NCBI GenBank assembly: GCA_030650265.1 | Contig: JAUSEJ010000792.1 | Location: 1-12,792, forward strand | Direction of reading: 5' to 3' | DNA: 12,792 nt | From: Dehalococcoidia bacterium | Lineage (GTDB): Bacteria > Chloroflexota > Dehalococcoidia > JACPQF01 | Shown here: positions 1 through 5,697 of the stretch, piece by piece | How the letters are laid out: every line of letters begins with the position of its first letter | How positions within the stretch are numbered: the stretch's first letter is position 1 | Program-made: the position numbers and the translations under genes | Notes under the pieces: model-generated | Told to the model about the DNA's origin: nothing | Databases searched by the model: none | What the model saw: only the letters and a program-made list of their open reading frames with translations

Positions 1-639
1 TTCTTCGAATGGGGAGGCAGGGGAAAGCGACTGAACGCCACAAAATACGTGGAACTTCTTAAGGCTTCCTACTATGCCGTCAAAGCGGCTGATCCGAACG
101 CGGTGGTTGTCTCGGGTGGCCTGACGCCGACCGGCTGGAACGACGGCGATACGGCCTATGATGATTTGGTCTACATGGACATGATGTACCAGGCTGGCGT
201 AAAGGACTACTGTGACGCCATTGGTGTCCATGGCACCGTGGTTATGCCCTACGCTGCCAACCTCGCGGCGGGCGCCAACGGGGACCACGGAAGCTTCTAC
301 TTCCGCCGTTTCGAGCAAATCAGGGATATCATGGTCAAATACGGGGATCAAGACAAGCAGATGTGGTTCACTGAGTTTGGCTGGCCATCGTCGACGGAGA
401 GCCTGGCCAATTTCCCTTATGCCACCAAGATAAGCGAGGCGCAGCAGTCTGAATGGCTTGTGCAGGCCTACCAATTGGCCAAGGTGCGCGGTTACGTGGG
501 AGTAATGCTTCTTTGGAATCTCAACTTTGCTCCTACTGCCGAGGCAAATGATGTATTGGCCAAGGCGGCCTACAGCGTACTGCATCGCGACTGGTCGCCA
601 CGACCAGGCTACAATGCGCTGGCGGCCATGGCTAAGTAG
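1..639 (+). CDS. Glycoside hydrolase (clan GH-A-like, cellulase-type), C-terminal part
   Basis: The frame is open from base 1 to the stop at 637-639, so the true start lies left of the window; the GTG at 49 is only an internal valine. About 212 residues remain. The C-terminal half of a TIM-barrel glycosidase is recognisable: a strand-like VVVSGGLTPTGW, the DAIGVHG strand, and WFTEFGWPSS. In the last of these the Glu (codon 373-375) sits where clan GH-A retaining enzymes carry their nucleophile. MLLWNLNF and the closing SPRPGYNAL also fit GH5/GH39-like bacterial proteins. The acid/base Glu (usually in an NEP motif) would be upstream. It probably hydrolyses a beta-linked polysaccharide or oligosaccharide outside the cell, but substrate and exact family cannot be named. 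The stop lies 9 nt before rsmD, so the two may be co-transcribed although functionally unrelated. Confidence 0.8.
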   Translation, partial: FFEWGGRGKRLNATKYVELLKASYYAVKAADPNAVVVSGGLTPTGWNDGDTAYDDLVYMDMMYQAGVKDYCDAIGVHGTVVMPYAANLAAGANGDHGSFYFRRFEQIRDIMVKYGDQDKQMWFTEFGWPSSTESLANFPYATKISEAQQSEWLVQAYQLAKVRGYVGVMLLWNLNFAPTAEANDVLAKAAYSVLHRDWSPRPGYNALAAMAK

Positions 640-648
640 GTTACGTCG

Positions 649-1197
649 ATGAGAGTGATAGCCGGCGTCGCCAAGGGGCACCAGTTGAAGGCGCCAAAAG
701 CAGGGACGACCAGGCCTACGTCTGACCTGATTAAAGGGGCGATGTTCTCCATCGTGGAGGGCATTTCCCCGGCTTGGTCGACAGTGCTCGATCTGTACGC
801 CGGTTCCGGCGCGCTGGGAATCGAGGCCCTCAGCCGGTGGGCCGATCGAGCGGATTTTGTCGAGTCTAGTCCGGCGGCCTGCGCCGTATTGCGAGAGAAT
901 CTGAACCATACTAAGCTGACGGACAAGGCCAGAATCTACTGTATTCCGGTGGAGAAAGCTATTGCGTCATTAAGGGCGCGATATGATATAATAATAGTCG
1001 ACCCGCCATACAACATGGCTAACCTTTCTGGTTTACTGGAGTCAGTTGCCGGATCGGCTCTGGTTGATGGGGAGACTACTTTGGTAGTTGAACACTCCCG
1101 GCGCGTGGCACTCGAAACTGGCTACGGCCCGCTTAAATTGGTGAAGAGTCGGTGCCATGGCGATACGGTGGTCTCAGTATTTGGACAGGAGGCATAG
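649..1197 (+). CDS. rsmD: 16S rRNA (guanine966-N2)-methyltransferase RsmD
   Basis: The 182-residue product has the RsmD signature throughout. It starts MRVIAGVAKGHQL, continues with RPTSDLIKGAMFSI, and has the SAM-binding loop DLYAGSGALGIEALSR (Asp48 onward). The catalytic DPPY motif of N2-guanine methyltransferases begins at Asp118. In the family this enzyme methylates G966 of 16S rRNA on the assembling 30S subunit, using S-adenosylmethionine. Length is normal. The ATG at 649 has only a weak upstream AGG, and translation may be helped by the hydrolase ending 9 nt earlier. coaD follows after 3 nt; an rsmD-coaD pair is a very common bacterial arrangement, which supports both calls. Confidence 0.96.
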   Translation: MRVIAGVAKGHQLKAPKAGTTRPTSDLIKGAMFSIVEGISPAWSTVLDLYAGSGALGIEALSRWADRADFVESSPAACAVLRENLNHTKLTDKARIYCIPVEKAIASLRARYDIIIVDPPYNMANLSGLLESVAGSALVDGETTLVVEHSRRVALETGYGPLKLVKSRCHGDTVVSVFGQEA

Positions 1198-1200
1198 CTA

Positions 1201-1695
1201 TTGAGGAAAGCGATGTATCCCGGCAGCTTTGATCCCCTAACTAACGGGCACATGGATATAATCATCAGGGCCGCCAAACTGTTCGACGAGCTCGTCGTTG
1301 CCATTTACGAGACTCCATCGAAGAACCTGCTGTTCAGCGTCGAGGAGCGGACAAAGATGGTGGAGGAGGCGACAGCCAGTTTAGGAAATGTGACGGTGGC
1401 CAAGTACAGCGGTTTGACCGTGGACTTCGCCAGAAGAATGAGCGCAAGGGTCATGATCAGAGGTTTGAGGGCAGTTACCGACTTCGAATCCGAATTCCCT
1501 CTGGCCATGATGAACAAACGCCTCGCTTCGGATATCGAGACCGTAGCGCTTTATACTAACACAGATTTCCAATTAGTCAGCTCAAGTTTGCTCAAAGAGG
1601 TGGTATCCCTGGGGGGCAGCGTTCATGGTTTGGTGCCCCCTAATGTCGAGGTCGCCTTGAAGAAGGCGTTCTCTGCCGGGGAAAACGCCGGCTAG
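1201..1695 (+). CDS. coaD: Phosphopantetheine adenylyltransferase CoaD
   Basis: The 164-residue product is the normal length for CoaD, which transfers AMP from ATP to 4'-phosphopantetheine in the fourth step of coenzyme A synthesis. Visible motifs are YPGSFDPLTNGHMDII, which contains the nucleotidyltransferase (T/H)xGH element with His17, then RGLRAVTDFESEFPLAMMN, and the C-terminal SSSLLKEVVSLGGSVHGLVP. The start is TTG at 1201: AGGAGG at 1187-1192, inside the rsmD end, is 8 nt upstream, whereas the next ATG (1213) is too close to that site. CoA is the source of the prosthetic arm of the acyl carrier protein encoded at 8667, so the gene fits a lipid-centred neighbourhood. Confidence 0.97.
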   Translation: MRKAMYPGSFDPLTNGHMDIIIRAAKLFDELVVAIYETPSKNLLFSVEERTKMVEEATASLGNVTVAKYSGLTVDFARRMSARVMIRGLRAVTDFESEFPLAMMNKRLASDIETVALYTNTDFQLVSSSLLKEVVSLGGSVHGLVPPNVEVALKKAFSAGENAG

Positions 1696-1721
1696 AGCCG
1701 AAAGCTCGATGCTAACTGGAC

Positions 1722-1737
1722 AAGGAGGCCGGAAATA
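1722..1737 (+). promoter_or_regulatory. Shine-Dalgarno plus apparent ATA start codon
   Basis: AAGGAGG at 1722-1728 is followed by 6 nt (ccggaa) and then ATA at 1735-1737, in frame with the coiled-coil gene. No ATG, GTG or TTG lies in this frame between the coaD stop and the ATG at 1813, which is 85 nt past the Shine-Dalgarno. Codons after the ATA read DILHLIDRIE, which I recognise as the usual beginning of this family after its initiator methionine. An ATA initiator is therefore the simplest reading. Confidence 0.75.
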
Positions 1738-2223
1738 GACATCCTCCATTTAATCGACAGAATCGAGTCCCAGGTTGCGGCAGGGACGCGCATACCGTTT
1801 CTGAACAAAGTAATGATCGACGAGCAGCAACTTATGGCGATTTTCGACCAGATGCGCGTTTCGGTGCCTGACGATCTGCGGCAGGCCCAACATGTGTTGG
1901 AGGAGCGAGATAGGATAATGGCTCAGGCTCACTCCGAGGCTCAGTTGACGCTCTCTTCGGCCGATGAAGAGGCCAGAGCAAGGGTCGAATCTCATGACAT
2001 CACCCGTCTCGCTCAGGCAAGGGGCGAGGAGATTCAGGCCGATGCGCAGCGCAAGGCTCAGGACATCATTGCCCAGGCAGAGAGCCTGGCTCAGTCCAGG
2101 CGATCTGATGCCGACCAGTATGTATTGGATATTCTGAGAAGACTGGACCAACAGCTTTCCAACTACCTGACGAGCATTCGTACAGGCATGGAGGCGATGG
2201 AGACGGAACTGAAGCGTCCTTGA
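1735..2223 (+). CDS. Coiled-coil protein between coaD and DUF177 (ATP synthase subunit B/DivIVA-like helix), ATA start
   Basis: From ATA 1735 the product is 162 residues; from the first ordinary start (ATG 1813) it would be 136. The longer form begins (M)DILHLIDRIESQVAAG and has a second conserved-looking block, NKVMIDEQQLMAIFDQMRVSVPDD. It then becomes a long Ala/Glu/Gln/Arg-rich helix (about residues 55-140) with heptad character, like stator or DivIVA-like coiled coils. I know the family as an uncharacterised protein beside coaD and DUF177 in Chloroflexota and some Firmicutes; function is unknown. There is no signal peptide or membrane segment, so it is probably cytosolic and perhaps membrane-peripheral. 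Position in the operon suggests a link with ribosome or envelope assembly, but that is inference. Confidence 0.82.
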   Translation: MDILHLIDRIESQVAAGTRIPFLNKVMIDEQQLMAIFDQMRVSVPDDLRQAQHVLEERDRIMAQAHSEAQLTLSSADEEARARVESHDITRLAQARGEEIQADAQRKAQDIIAQAESLAQSRRSDADQYVLDILRRLDQQLSNYLTSIRTGMEAMETELKRP

Positions 2224-2265
2224 CAGGGCGCCGTCAGACACGTAAAATGCATAGGTTTGACACTC

Positions 2266-2280
2266 GGGAGGTGCGGCATA
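2266..2280 (+). promoter_or_regulatory. Shine-Dalgarno plus second apparent ATA start codon
   Basis: GGGAGG at 2266-2271, then 6 nt (tgcggc), then ATA at 2278-2280 in frame with the DUF177 gene. Downstream codons read EFNVSQLLK, matching the family's usual (M)xFNVAQLLK opening. The alternative TTG at 2257 lies upstream of this Shine-Dalgarno, has none of its own, and would add seven non-conserved residues. The layout is the same as at 1722-1737: same spacer length, same ATA-GA context. Confidence 0.72.
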
Positions 2281-2829
2281 GAATTCAACGTTTCGCAACT
2301 GCTGAAACTAGCGGTGGGGGCAAAACGAGTCTACCATGTCGATGAAGACGTGGAAGGCATTGGCGAGTCAGGAAACCTAACCCGAGTTTGCGGCGACGTT
2401 AAGCTCTTGCGGACGGCGACAGGAATTCTGGTTAATGCTGCTCTGGCCACTACGGTAGAGGGCACCTGCAGCCGTTGCCTGGAGCCGATGGTTTGCGAGT
2501 TAGAACTCGAGGTCGAGGAGGAATACTTTCCCACCGTTGACGTTGACACCGGGTACAAGGTAGCAGTTCCCGAGGATGTCACCGCCTTCACCATTGATGC
2601 GAATCATGTCTTGAGCCTCGACGAAGCCGTTCGCCAATATACGGTAATCAGCCAACCTATGCAGCCATTATGCGCGGCTGATTGTGCCGGCCTCTGTCCG
2701 GAATGTGGCGCCAACCTTAATCTCGCACCTTGTGAATGCCACCTTCAAGCCGATGGTGGTCCGTTTGCAGTCCTGGGTGGACTCCTGGATGTAGACGATG
2801 ATCTAGACGCTAGTAACGAAAGGAGATAG
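2278..2829 (+). CDS. DUF177 / YceD-family protein upstream of rpmF, ATA start
   Basis: 183 residues from the ATA at 2278. Family landmarks are EFNVSQLLK at the N terminus, an EGTCSRCLEPM motif (Cys64, Cys67), an acidic region around VEEEYFP, and a C-terminal Cys cluster CAADCAGLCPECG...CEC (Cys132, 136, 140, 143, 152, 154) likely to bind zinc. YceD/DUF177 genes almost always precede rpmF. The bacterial and plant members are tied to large-subunit assembly and 23S rRNA processing, so this is probably a ribosome assembly factor. Its last codons (AGG AGA TAG) contain the Shine-Dalgarno of rpmF, so the two are likely translationally coupled. The start choice is unusual; see the findings. Confidence 0.88.
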   Translation: MEFNVSQLLKLAVGAKRVYHVDEDVEGIGESGNLTRVCGDVKLLRTATGILVNAALATTVEGTCSRCLEPMVCELELEVEEEYFPTVDVDTGYKVAVPEDVTAFTIDANHVLSLDEAVRQYTVISQPMQPLCAADCAGLCPECGANLNLAPCECHLQADGGPFAVLGGLLDVDDDLDASNERR

Positions 2830-2832
2830 CTC

Positions 2833-3033
2833 ATGGGAGCTTTACCCAAGAGAAAATACGCCAAGGCAAGGCAGGGGAAGCGGCGTAGTCACCTTCATTT
2901 GACCGCTCCTTCTTTGGTTTCCTGCCCCCGGTGCCGGAGTCTTAAGCTAGCCCACCATGTCTGTCCAACTTGCGGCACCTACGCAGGCCGGCAAGTCGTG
3001 AAGGTCAAAGGGCCCAAACAGGCCGAGAAGTAG
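2833..3033 (+). CDS. rpmF: 50S ribosomal protein bL32
   Basis: 66 residues beginning MGALPKRKYAKARQGKRRSH, the basic N-terminal tail that threads into 23S rRNA. LTAPSLVSCPRCRSLKLAHHVCPTCG follows (two CxxC pairs, a zinc ribbon), then the bL32 ending TYAGRQVV. Length is normal for the zinc-binding form. AAAGGAGA at 2819-2826, overlapping the end of the DUF177 gene, is a strong ribosome binding site, and the stop-to-start gap is 3 nt. A hairpin region follows before fabK; rpmF and fatty acid genes are neighbours in many bacteria. Confidence 0.97.
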   Translation: MGALPKRKYAKARQGKRRSHLHLTAPSLVSCPRCRSLKLAHHVCPTCGTYAGRQVVKVKGPKQAEK

Positions 3034-3067
3034 TTCCAGATTGTAGCGAAACAGTAACGAGGGTGAA

Positions 3068-3112
3068 GCCGGGTTAAGGGGAACAACAGACGAAGGAATG
3101 CCCCTACCCGGC
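3068..3112 (+). terminator. Strong imperfect hairpin between rpmF and fabK
   Basis: GCCGGGT at 3068-3074 pairs with ACCCGGC at 3106-3112. After a small asymmetric bulge, GGGG at 3078-3081 pairs with CCCC at 3101-3104, leaving a loop of about 19 nt. That gives 11-12 GC-rich pairs in the 107-nt gap after bL32. The bases after it (tgagttgtctt) are not a clean T-run. It may be a partial terminator or attenuator separating the ribosomal genes from the lipid genes, or an mRNA structure protecting an end. The pairing is visible; the function is inferred. Confidence 0.5.
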
Positions 3113-3140
3113 TGAGTTGTCTTGTGAGGGAGACTGGTAG

Positions 3141-4100
3141 ATGATTAGAACGCCACTTTGTGACCTTCTGGGAATCAACTACCCGATCATACAGGGGGGT
3201 ATGGCCTGGGTCGGAACGGCCGAGCTGGCCGCCGCCGTGTCGGAGGCAGGTGGACTTGGAATCATTGGCGCCGGAAATGCGCCTGCCGACTGGGTTAGCG
3301 CTCAGATCCGACGCACGAGAGCGCGCACGGATAAGCCATTTGGCGTTAACGTAATGCTACTCTCTCCCTTTGCCAAGGAAGTGATCGAGACTATCATCGA
3401 GGAGAGAGTGCCCGTTGTCGCTACCGGTGCTGGAAATCCCGGCATATACGTGCCCAGATTCAAAGAGGTGGGCATAATAACGATGGCCGTAGTGGCCAGC
3501 GTGGCTCTTGCCAAACGTCTCGAACGCTCTGGTGTTGACATAATCGTAGCGGAAGGAATGGAGTCGGGGGGGCATATCGGCGAGGTAACAACCATGGCTC
3601 TGCTGCCGCAGGTTGTCGATGCTGTTGCCCTGCCCGTGGTGGCTGCGGGTGGATTTGCCGATGGCCGCGGCCTGGTTGCCGCGCTGTCTCTTGGCGCTCA
3701 GGGTATCCAAATGGGTACGAGATTCGTTTGTTGCGCTGAGTGCATCGCCCACCCGAATTACAAACGCAAAGTGGTAGAAGCCAAAGAACGTTCTACTGTG
3801 GCCACCGGACTAAGTCTTGGCCACCCTATCCGCTGCATCGAGAACAAAATGACGCGCCAGTTCACGGAAATGGAGCGAAATGGCGTTTCGGCCGAGGAGT
3901 TGGAGGCATTTGGGGCGGGCAAGATGAAGGCTGGAGTCATCGACGGCGATTGTGAGAACGGCTCACTTATGGCCGGTCAGATCGCTGGCCTCATCAAAGA
4001 CATCAAGCCGGCGAGAGCCATCATTGAGGAAATAATGTCAGAGGCGGAGGAGGTTCTCGAACACCTCTCCCGATTCGGAAAGCTGGTGATCCGTGTCTAA
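3141..4100 (+). CDS. fabK: Enoyl-[acyl-carrier-protein] reductase II FabK (FMN)
   Basis: The 319-residue product belongs to the FMN-dependent TIM-barrel family shared by FabK and nitronate monooxygenase (2-nitropropane dioxygenase). Visible are TPLCDLLGINYPIIQGGMAWV at the start, GVNVMLLSP, EGMESGGHIGE with the family His (His145), and the FMN-phosphate region AAGGFADGRGLVAALSLGAQGIQMGTRF. FabK performs the last reduction of each elongation cycle, enoyl-ACP to acyl-ACP, using NAD(P)H. Context decides against nitronate monooxygenase: fabD overlaps it by 8 nt, and fabG, accC and acpP follow. The ATG at 3141 has AGGGAG 8 nt upstream. No fabI- or fabL-type reductase is in the window, so this is probably the main enoyl reductase. 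Confidence 0.92.
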   Translation: MIRTPLCDLLGINYPIIQGGMAWVGTAELAAAVSEAGGLGIIGAGNAPADWVSAQIRRTRARTDKPFGVNVMLLSPFAKEVIETIIEERVPVVATGAGNPGIYVPRFKEVGIITMAVVASVALAKRLERSGVDIIVAEGMESGGHIGEVTTMALLPQVVDAVALPVVAAGGFADGRGLVAALSLGAQGIQMGTRFVCCAECIAHPNYKRKVVEAKERSTVATGLSLGHPIRCIENKMTRQFTEMERNGVSAEELEAFGAGKMKAGVIDGDCENGSLMAGQIAGLIKDIKPARAIIEEIMSEAEEVLEHLSRFGKLVIRV

Positions 4101-5043
4101 CCCATCGCAATCTGGCCCTATGGCCTTCGTCTTTCCCGGGCAGGGCTCACAAGTCGTTGGTATGGGGCAGGATCTGTTTCACTCCTCTGACGCAGCCAGA
4201 CGCACTTTTCAAGAGGCTGACGACGTCCTCGGCTTCGCCCTGTCGAGGCTGTGCTTCGATGGTCCAGAAGACGATCTTCGCCAGACAGTGAACACCCAAC
4301 CTGCCATTATGGTTACGAGCGTGGCCTGCTATCGTGCTTTGCAGGAAGCTCTCGGTTCTTCCAGTCTAAGTCCATCCTATCTGGCAGGCCACAGTCTTGG
4401 CGAGTACTCGGCTCTAGTGGCTGCCGGTGCCATGAGTCTGGCGGATGCGGTGCGGCTGGTTAGGATCAGGGGAAGGCTAATGCAGGAGGCAGGCATTGCC
4501 ACGCCGAGCGGTATGGCGGCTGTGATGGGAGTGGACGAGGACAAATTAGAGGTAATTTGCCAGCTCTGTGGGGTACAGATTGGCAATATCAATTCACCCG
4601 GGCAAATCACGATTAGCGGTACCCAACGAGAGTTGGCCGAGGCCATGCGACATTTAAAAGCGGCGGGGGTACGCCGGGTTGTGCCGCTCAATGTGAGCGG
4701 CGCCTTTCACTCTGAGGTCATGCGACCGGCGGCCGAAGGCCTATTTCGGGCCCTCGGCGAGGTCATAATTCGCGATGCGGCCACGCCCATCCTTGCAAAC
4801 GTATCGGCTCAACCTATCAGCACGGCGGACGAGATCCAGGCCGAGCTCGTCGAACAGCTTTGCAGTCCGGTGCGCTGGCAAGAGTCGGTGCAGAACATGC
4901 TCGACTGTGGCGTCAATCACTTCGTTGAGATAGGCCCGGGTCAGATACTATCAGGTCTTGTGAAGAGATGCTGTCAAGAAGCAATGACTGACAGTATCGC
5001 TGACTCCGCCTCTTTAGAGGCCTTCGTCGTGCGCTTTCGATAG
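4093..5043 (+). CDS. fabD: Malonyl-CoA:ACP transacylase FabD
   Basis: 316 residues, normal for FabD, which moves malonyl from CoA to the acyl carrier protein. Landmarks are FVFPGQGSQVVGMG near the N terminus, the nucleophile elbow GHSLGEYSALVAAG with Ser101, the catalytic His206 in SGAFHSEVM, and the late EIGPGQILSGL. The GTG start at 4093 overlaps the fabK stop by 8 nt, with GGTGAT just upstream, consistent with coupling; ATG 4120 is an alternative that loses nine residues. Downstream the operon is interrupted by the DUF559 cassette before fabG. Confidence 0.95.
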   Translation: MSNPSQSGPMAFVFPGQGSQVVGMGQDLFHSSDAARRTFQEADDVLGFALSRLCFDGPEDDLRQTVNTQPAIMVTSVACYRALQEALGSSSLSPSYLAGHSLGEYSALVAAGAMSLADAVRLVRIRGRLMQEAGIATPSGMAAVMGVDEDKLEVICQLCGVQIGNINSPGQITISGTQRELAEAMRHLKAAGVRRVVPLNVSGAFHSEVMRPAAEGLFRALGEVIIRDAATPILANVSAQPISTADEIQAELVEQLCSPVRWQESVQNMLDCGVNHFVEIGPGQILSGLVKRCCQEAMTDSIADSASLEAFVVRFR

Positions 5044-5063
5044 CTGGAAAGTACCAGGCGTGA

Positions 5064-5086
5064 GCCTTGATTCACCTTTTCAAGGC
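5064..5086 (+). terminator. Small hairpin after fabD
   Basis: GCCTTGA at 5064-5070 and TCAAGGC at 5080-5086 form a perfect 7-bp stem around a 9-nt loop, 20 nt after the fabD stop. No T-run follows, so intrinsic termination is doubtful. Confidence 0.3.
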
Positions 5087-5106
5087 AGCGAAAGATTAGC
5101 AGTACC

Positions 5107-5146
5107 GGGTGGCGTGAAGTTCCCACTGGGGTGGCGTGAAATTCCC
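5107..5146 (+). repeat. Direct repeat pair at the left edge of the DUF559 cassette
   Basis: An 18-bp unit, GGGTGGCGTGAAGTTCCC at 5107-5124, recurs at 5129-5146 with one change (G to A), a period of 22 bp. The second copy runs into the left inverted repeat and shares its first bases (TTCCC). Confidence 0.75.
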
Positions 5147-5180
5147 TCTCCCTTTGGGAGAGGGTTAGGGTGAGGGCCGT
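5142..5180 (+). repeat. Left 39-bp inverted repeat of the DUF559 cassette
   Basis: This is the reverse complement of 5547-5585, with one mismatch in 39 (at 5154, in the loop). It contains its own perfect hairpin: CCCTCTCCC (5144-5152), loop TTT, GGGAGAGGG (5156-5164). TTAGGGTGAGGGCCGT follows. The GAGGG at 5172-5176 lies 5 nt before the ATG at 5182 and can act as Shine-Dalgarno for the enclosed gene. Confidence 0.92.
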
Positions 5181-5181
5181 T

Positions 5182-5562
5182 ATGAGCGCCAACTACCGCG
5201 GTGGATCGAATATGGTCACTAGCTTGCCTTATTGTCGACAACTGCGAAGGGATACGACCCATGCAGAAGCTGCTCTCTGGCGCATACTGCGTAATCGTCA
5301 ATTGGGCGGAGCCAAATTCCGCCGTCAACATCAGTTTGGCCCCTACATTCTGGATTTCTTCTGCGATGAGTACCATCTCGCGGTCGAGGTAGATGGTGGG
5401 CAGCACATGGAGGATGGCCAGGTGACGCGTGACCTGGCTCGAACGGCGTACCTGCAAGAGAAGGGGTTAGGTGTGTTGCGGTTCACCAATTTGGAGGTCC
5501 TGCATAGTATTGGCTCGGTGGTTGAGGTGATATTGGAGGCAGTGGGACGGCCCTCACCCTAA
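5182..5562 (+). CDS. DUF559-domain protein (Vsr/PD-(D/E)XK-type endonuclease-like)
   Basis: 126 residues from ATG 5182; ATG 5212 (116 residues, with GGTGGA 6 nt upstream) is equally possible and matches the family's usual N terminus, and GTG 5170 is the longest option. The DUF559 pattern is clear: TSLPYCRQLRRDTTHAEAAL, GGAKFRRQHQFGPY, ILDFFCDEYHLAVEVDGGQH. Asp58, Glu69, Asp71 and His75 (numbered from 5182) fit the restriction-endonuclease-like core of this family, which is related to Vsr mismatch endonucleases. No biochemical function is established that I know of; DNA nicking or cleavage is inferred. The end GRPSP plus TAA is read from the right inverted repeat. The gene is unrelated to the fatty acid genes around it. 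Confidence 0.9.
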   Translation: MSANYRGGSNMVTSLPYCRQLRRDTTHAEAALWRILRNRQLGGAKFRRQHQFGPYILDFFCDEYHLAVEVDGGQHMEDGQVTRDLARTAYLQEKGLGVLRFTNLEVLHSIGSVVEVILEAVGRPSP

Positions 5563-5585
5563 CCCTCTCCCAGAGGGAGAGGGAA
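5547..5585 (+). repeat. Right 39-bp inverted repeat of the DUF559 cassette
   Basis: Reverse complement of 5142-5180 with one mismatch. Hairpin: CCCTCTCCC (5563-5571), loop AGA, GGGAGAGGG (5575-5583). The stop codon of the DUF559 gene (TAA, 5560-5562) lies inside it, and the hairpin directly after the stop could also work as a transcription end for the cassette. Confidence 0.92.
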
Positions 5586-5697
5586 CTGTCGCTCTTGCTT
5601 ACCCGATAGTCTGGCGAAACCAATTTGGTGATAGCGAGAAGTGTTTCTCTCGGACAGGCCAGGCTATTCTGACAGGTCTGGTTCGGTAAGGAGCGGA

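Larger units (their letters stand above)
5142..5585 (+). mobile_element. Inverted-repeat cassette carrying a DUF559 nuclease gene (putative mobile unit)
   Basis: A 444-bp unit consisting only of two 39-bp near-perfect inverted repeats and one gene, inserted between fabD and fabG. Each repeat folds into a 9-bp hairpin, and the gene's likely Shine-Dalgarno and its stop lie inside the repeats. I see no obvious target-site duplication at the immediate edges: left flank ends GGCGTGAAA, right flank begins CTGTCGCTC. No transposase is present. The repeat core CCCTCACCCTAACCC resembles, from memory, a repeat scattered through many bacterial genomes near DUF559 genes. Mobility is inference; the structure is directly visible. 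Confidence 0.6.

Noticed and set aside
1813..2223. ATG 1813 as start of the coiled-coil gene
   Set aside because: It drops the conserved N-terminal block encoded from 1735 and has no Shine-Dalgarno at usable distance.
2257..2280. TTG 2257 as start of the DUF177 gene
   Set aside because: No Shine-Dalgarno precedes it; it adds seven non-conserved residues, and the only good Shine-Dalgarno lies inside that extension.
1750..2298. 182-codon minus-strand ORF opposite the coiled-coil gene
   Set aside because: Antisense shadow with no recognisable protein pattern; the plus strand explains the region.
3141..4100. Nitronate monooxygenase instead of FabK
   Set aside because: Same superfamily, but the overlap with fabD and neighbourhood of fabG and acpP favour FabK.
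5080..5457. Minus-strand ORF opposite the DUF559 gene, with a PHPNPLPKGEG stretch
   Set aside because: It is the antisense reading of the gene and its left inverted repeat; the peptide is a familiar by-product of translating this repeat.
5619..5629. ACCAATTTGGT palindrome upstream of fabG as a lipid-regulator operator
   Set aside because: Only 11 bp, a single copy, no match I recognise to FapR, FabT or FadR sites, and no promoter beside it.
5653..5690. Two GACAGG-beginning half-repeats before fabG
   Set aside because: They diverge after about six bases; too short and degenerate to call a repeat.
5641..5697. Extended fabG start at GTG 5641
   Set aside because: The extra 19 residues are unlike any FabG N terminus, and AAGGAG sits correctly for GTG 5698.
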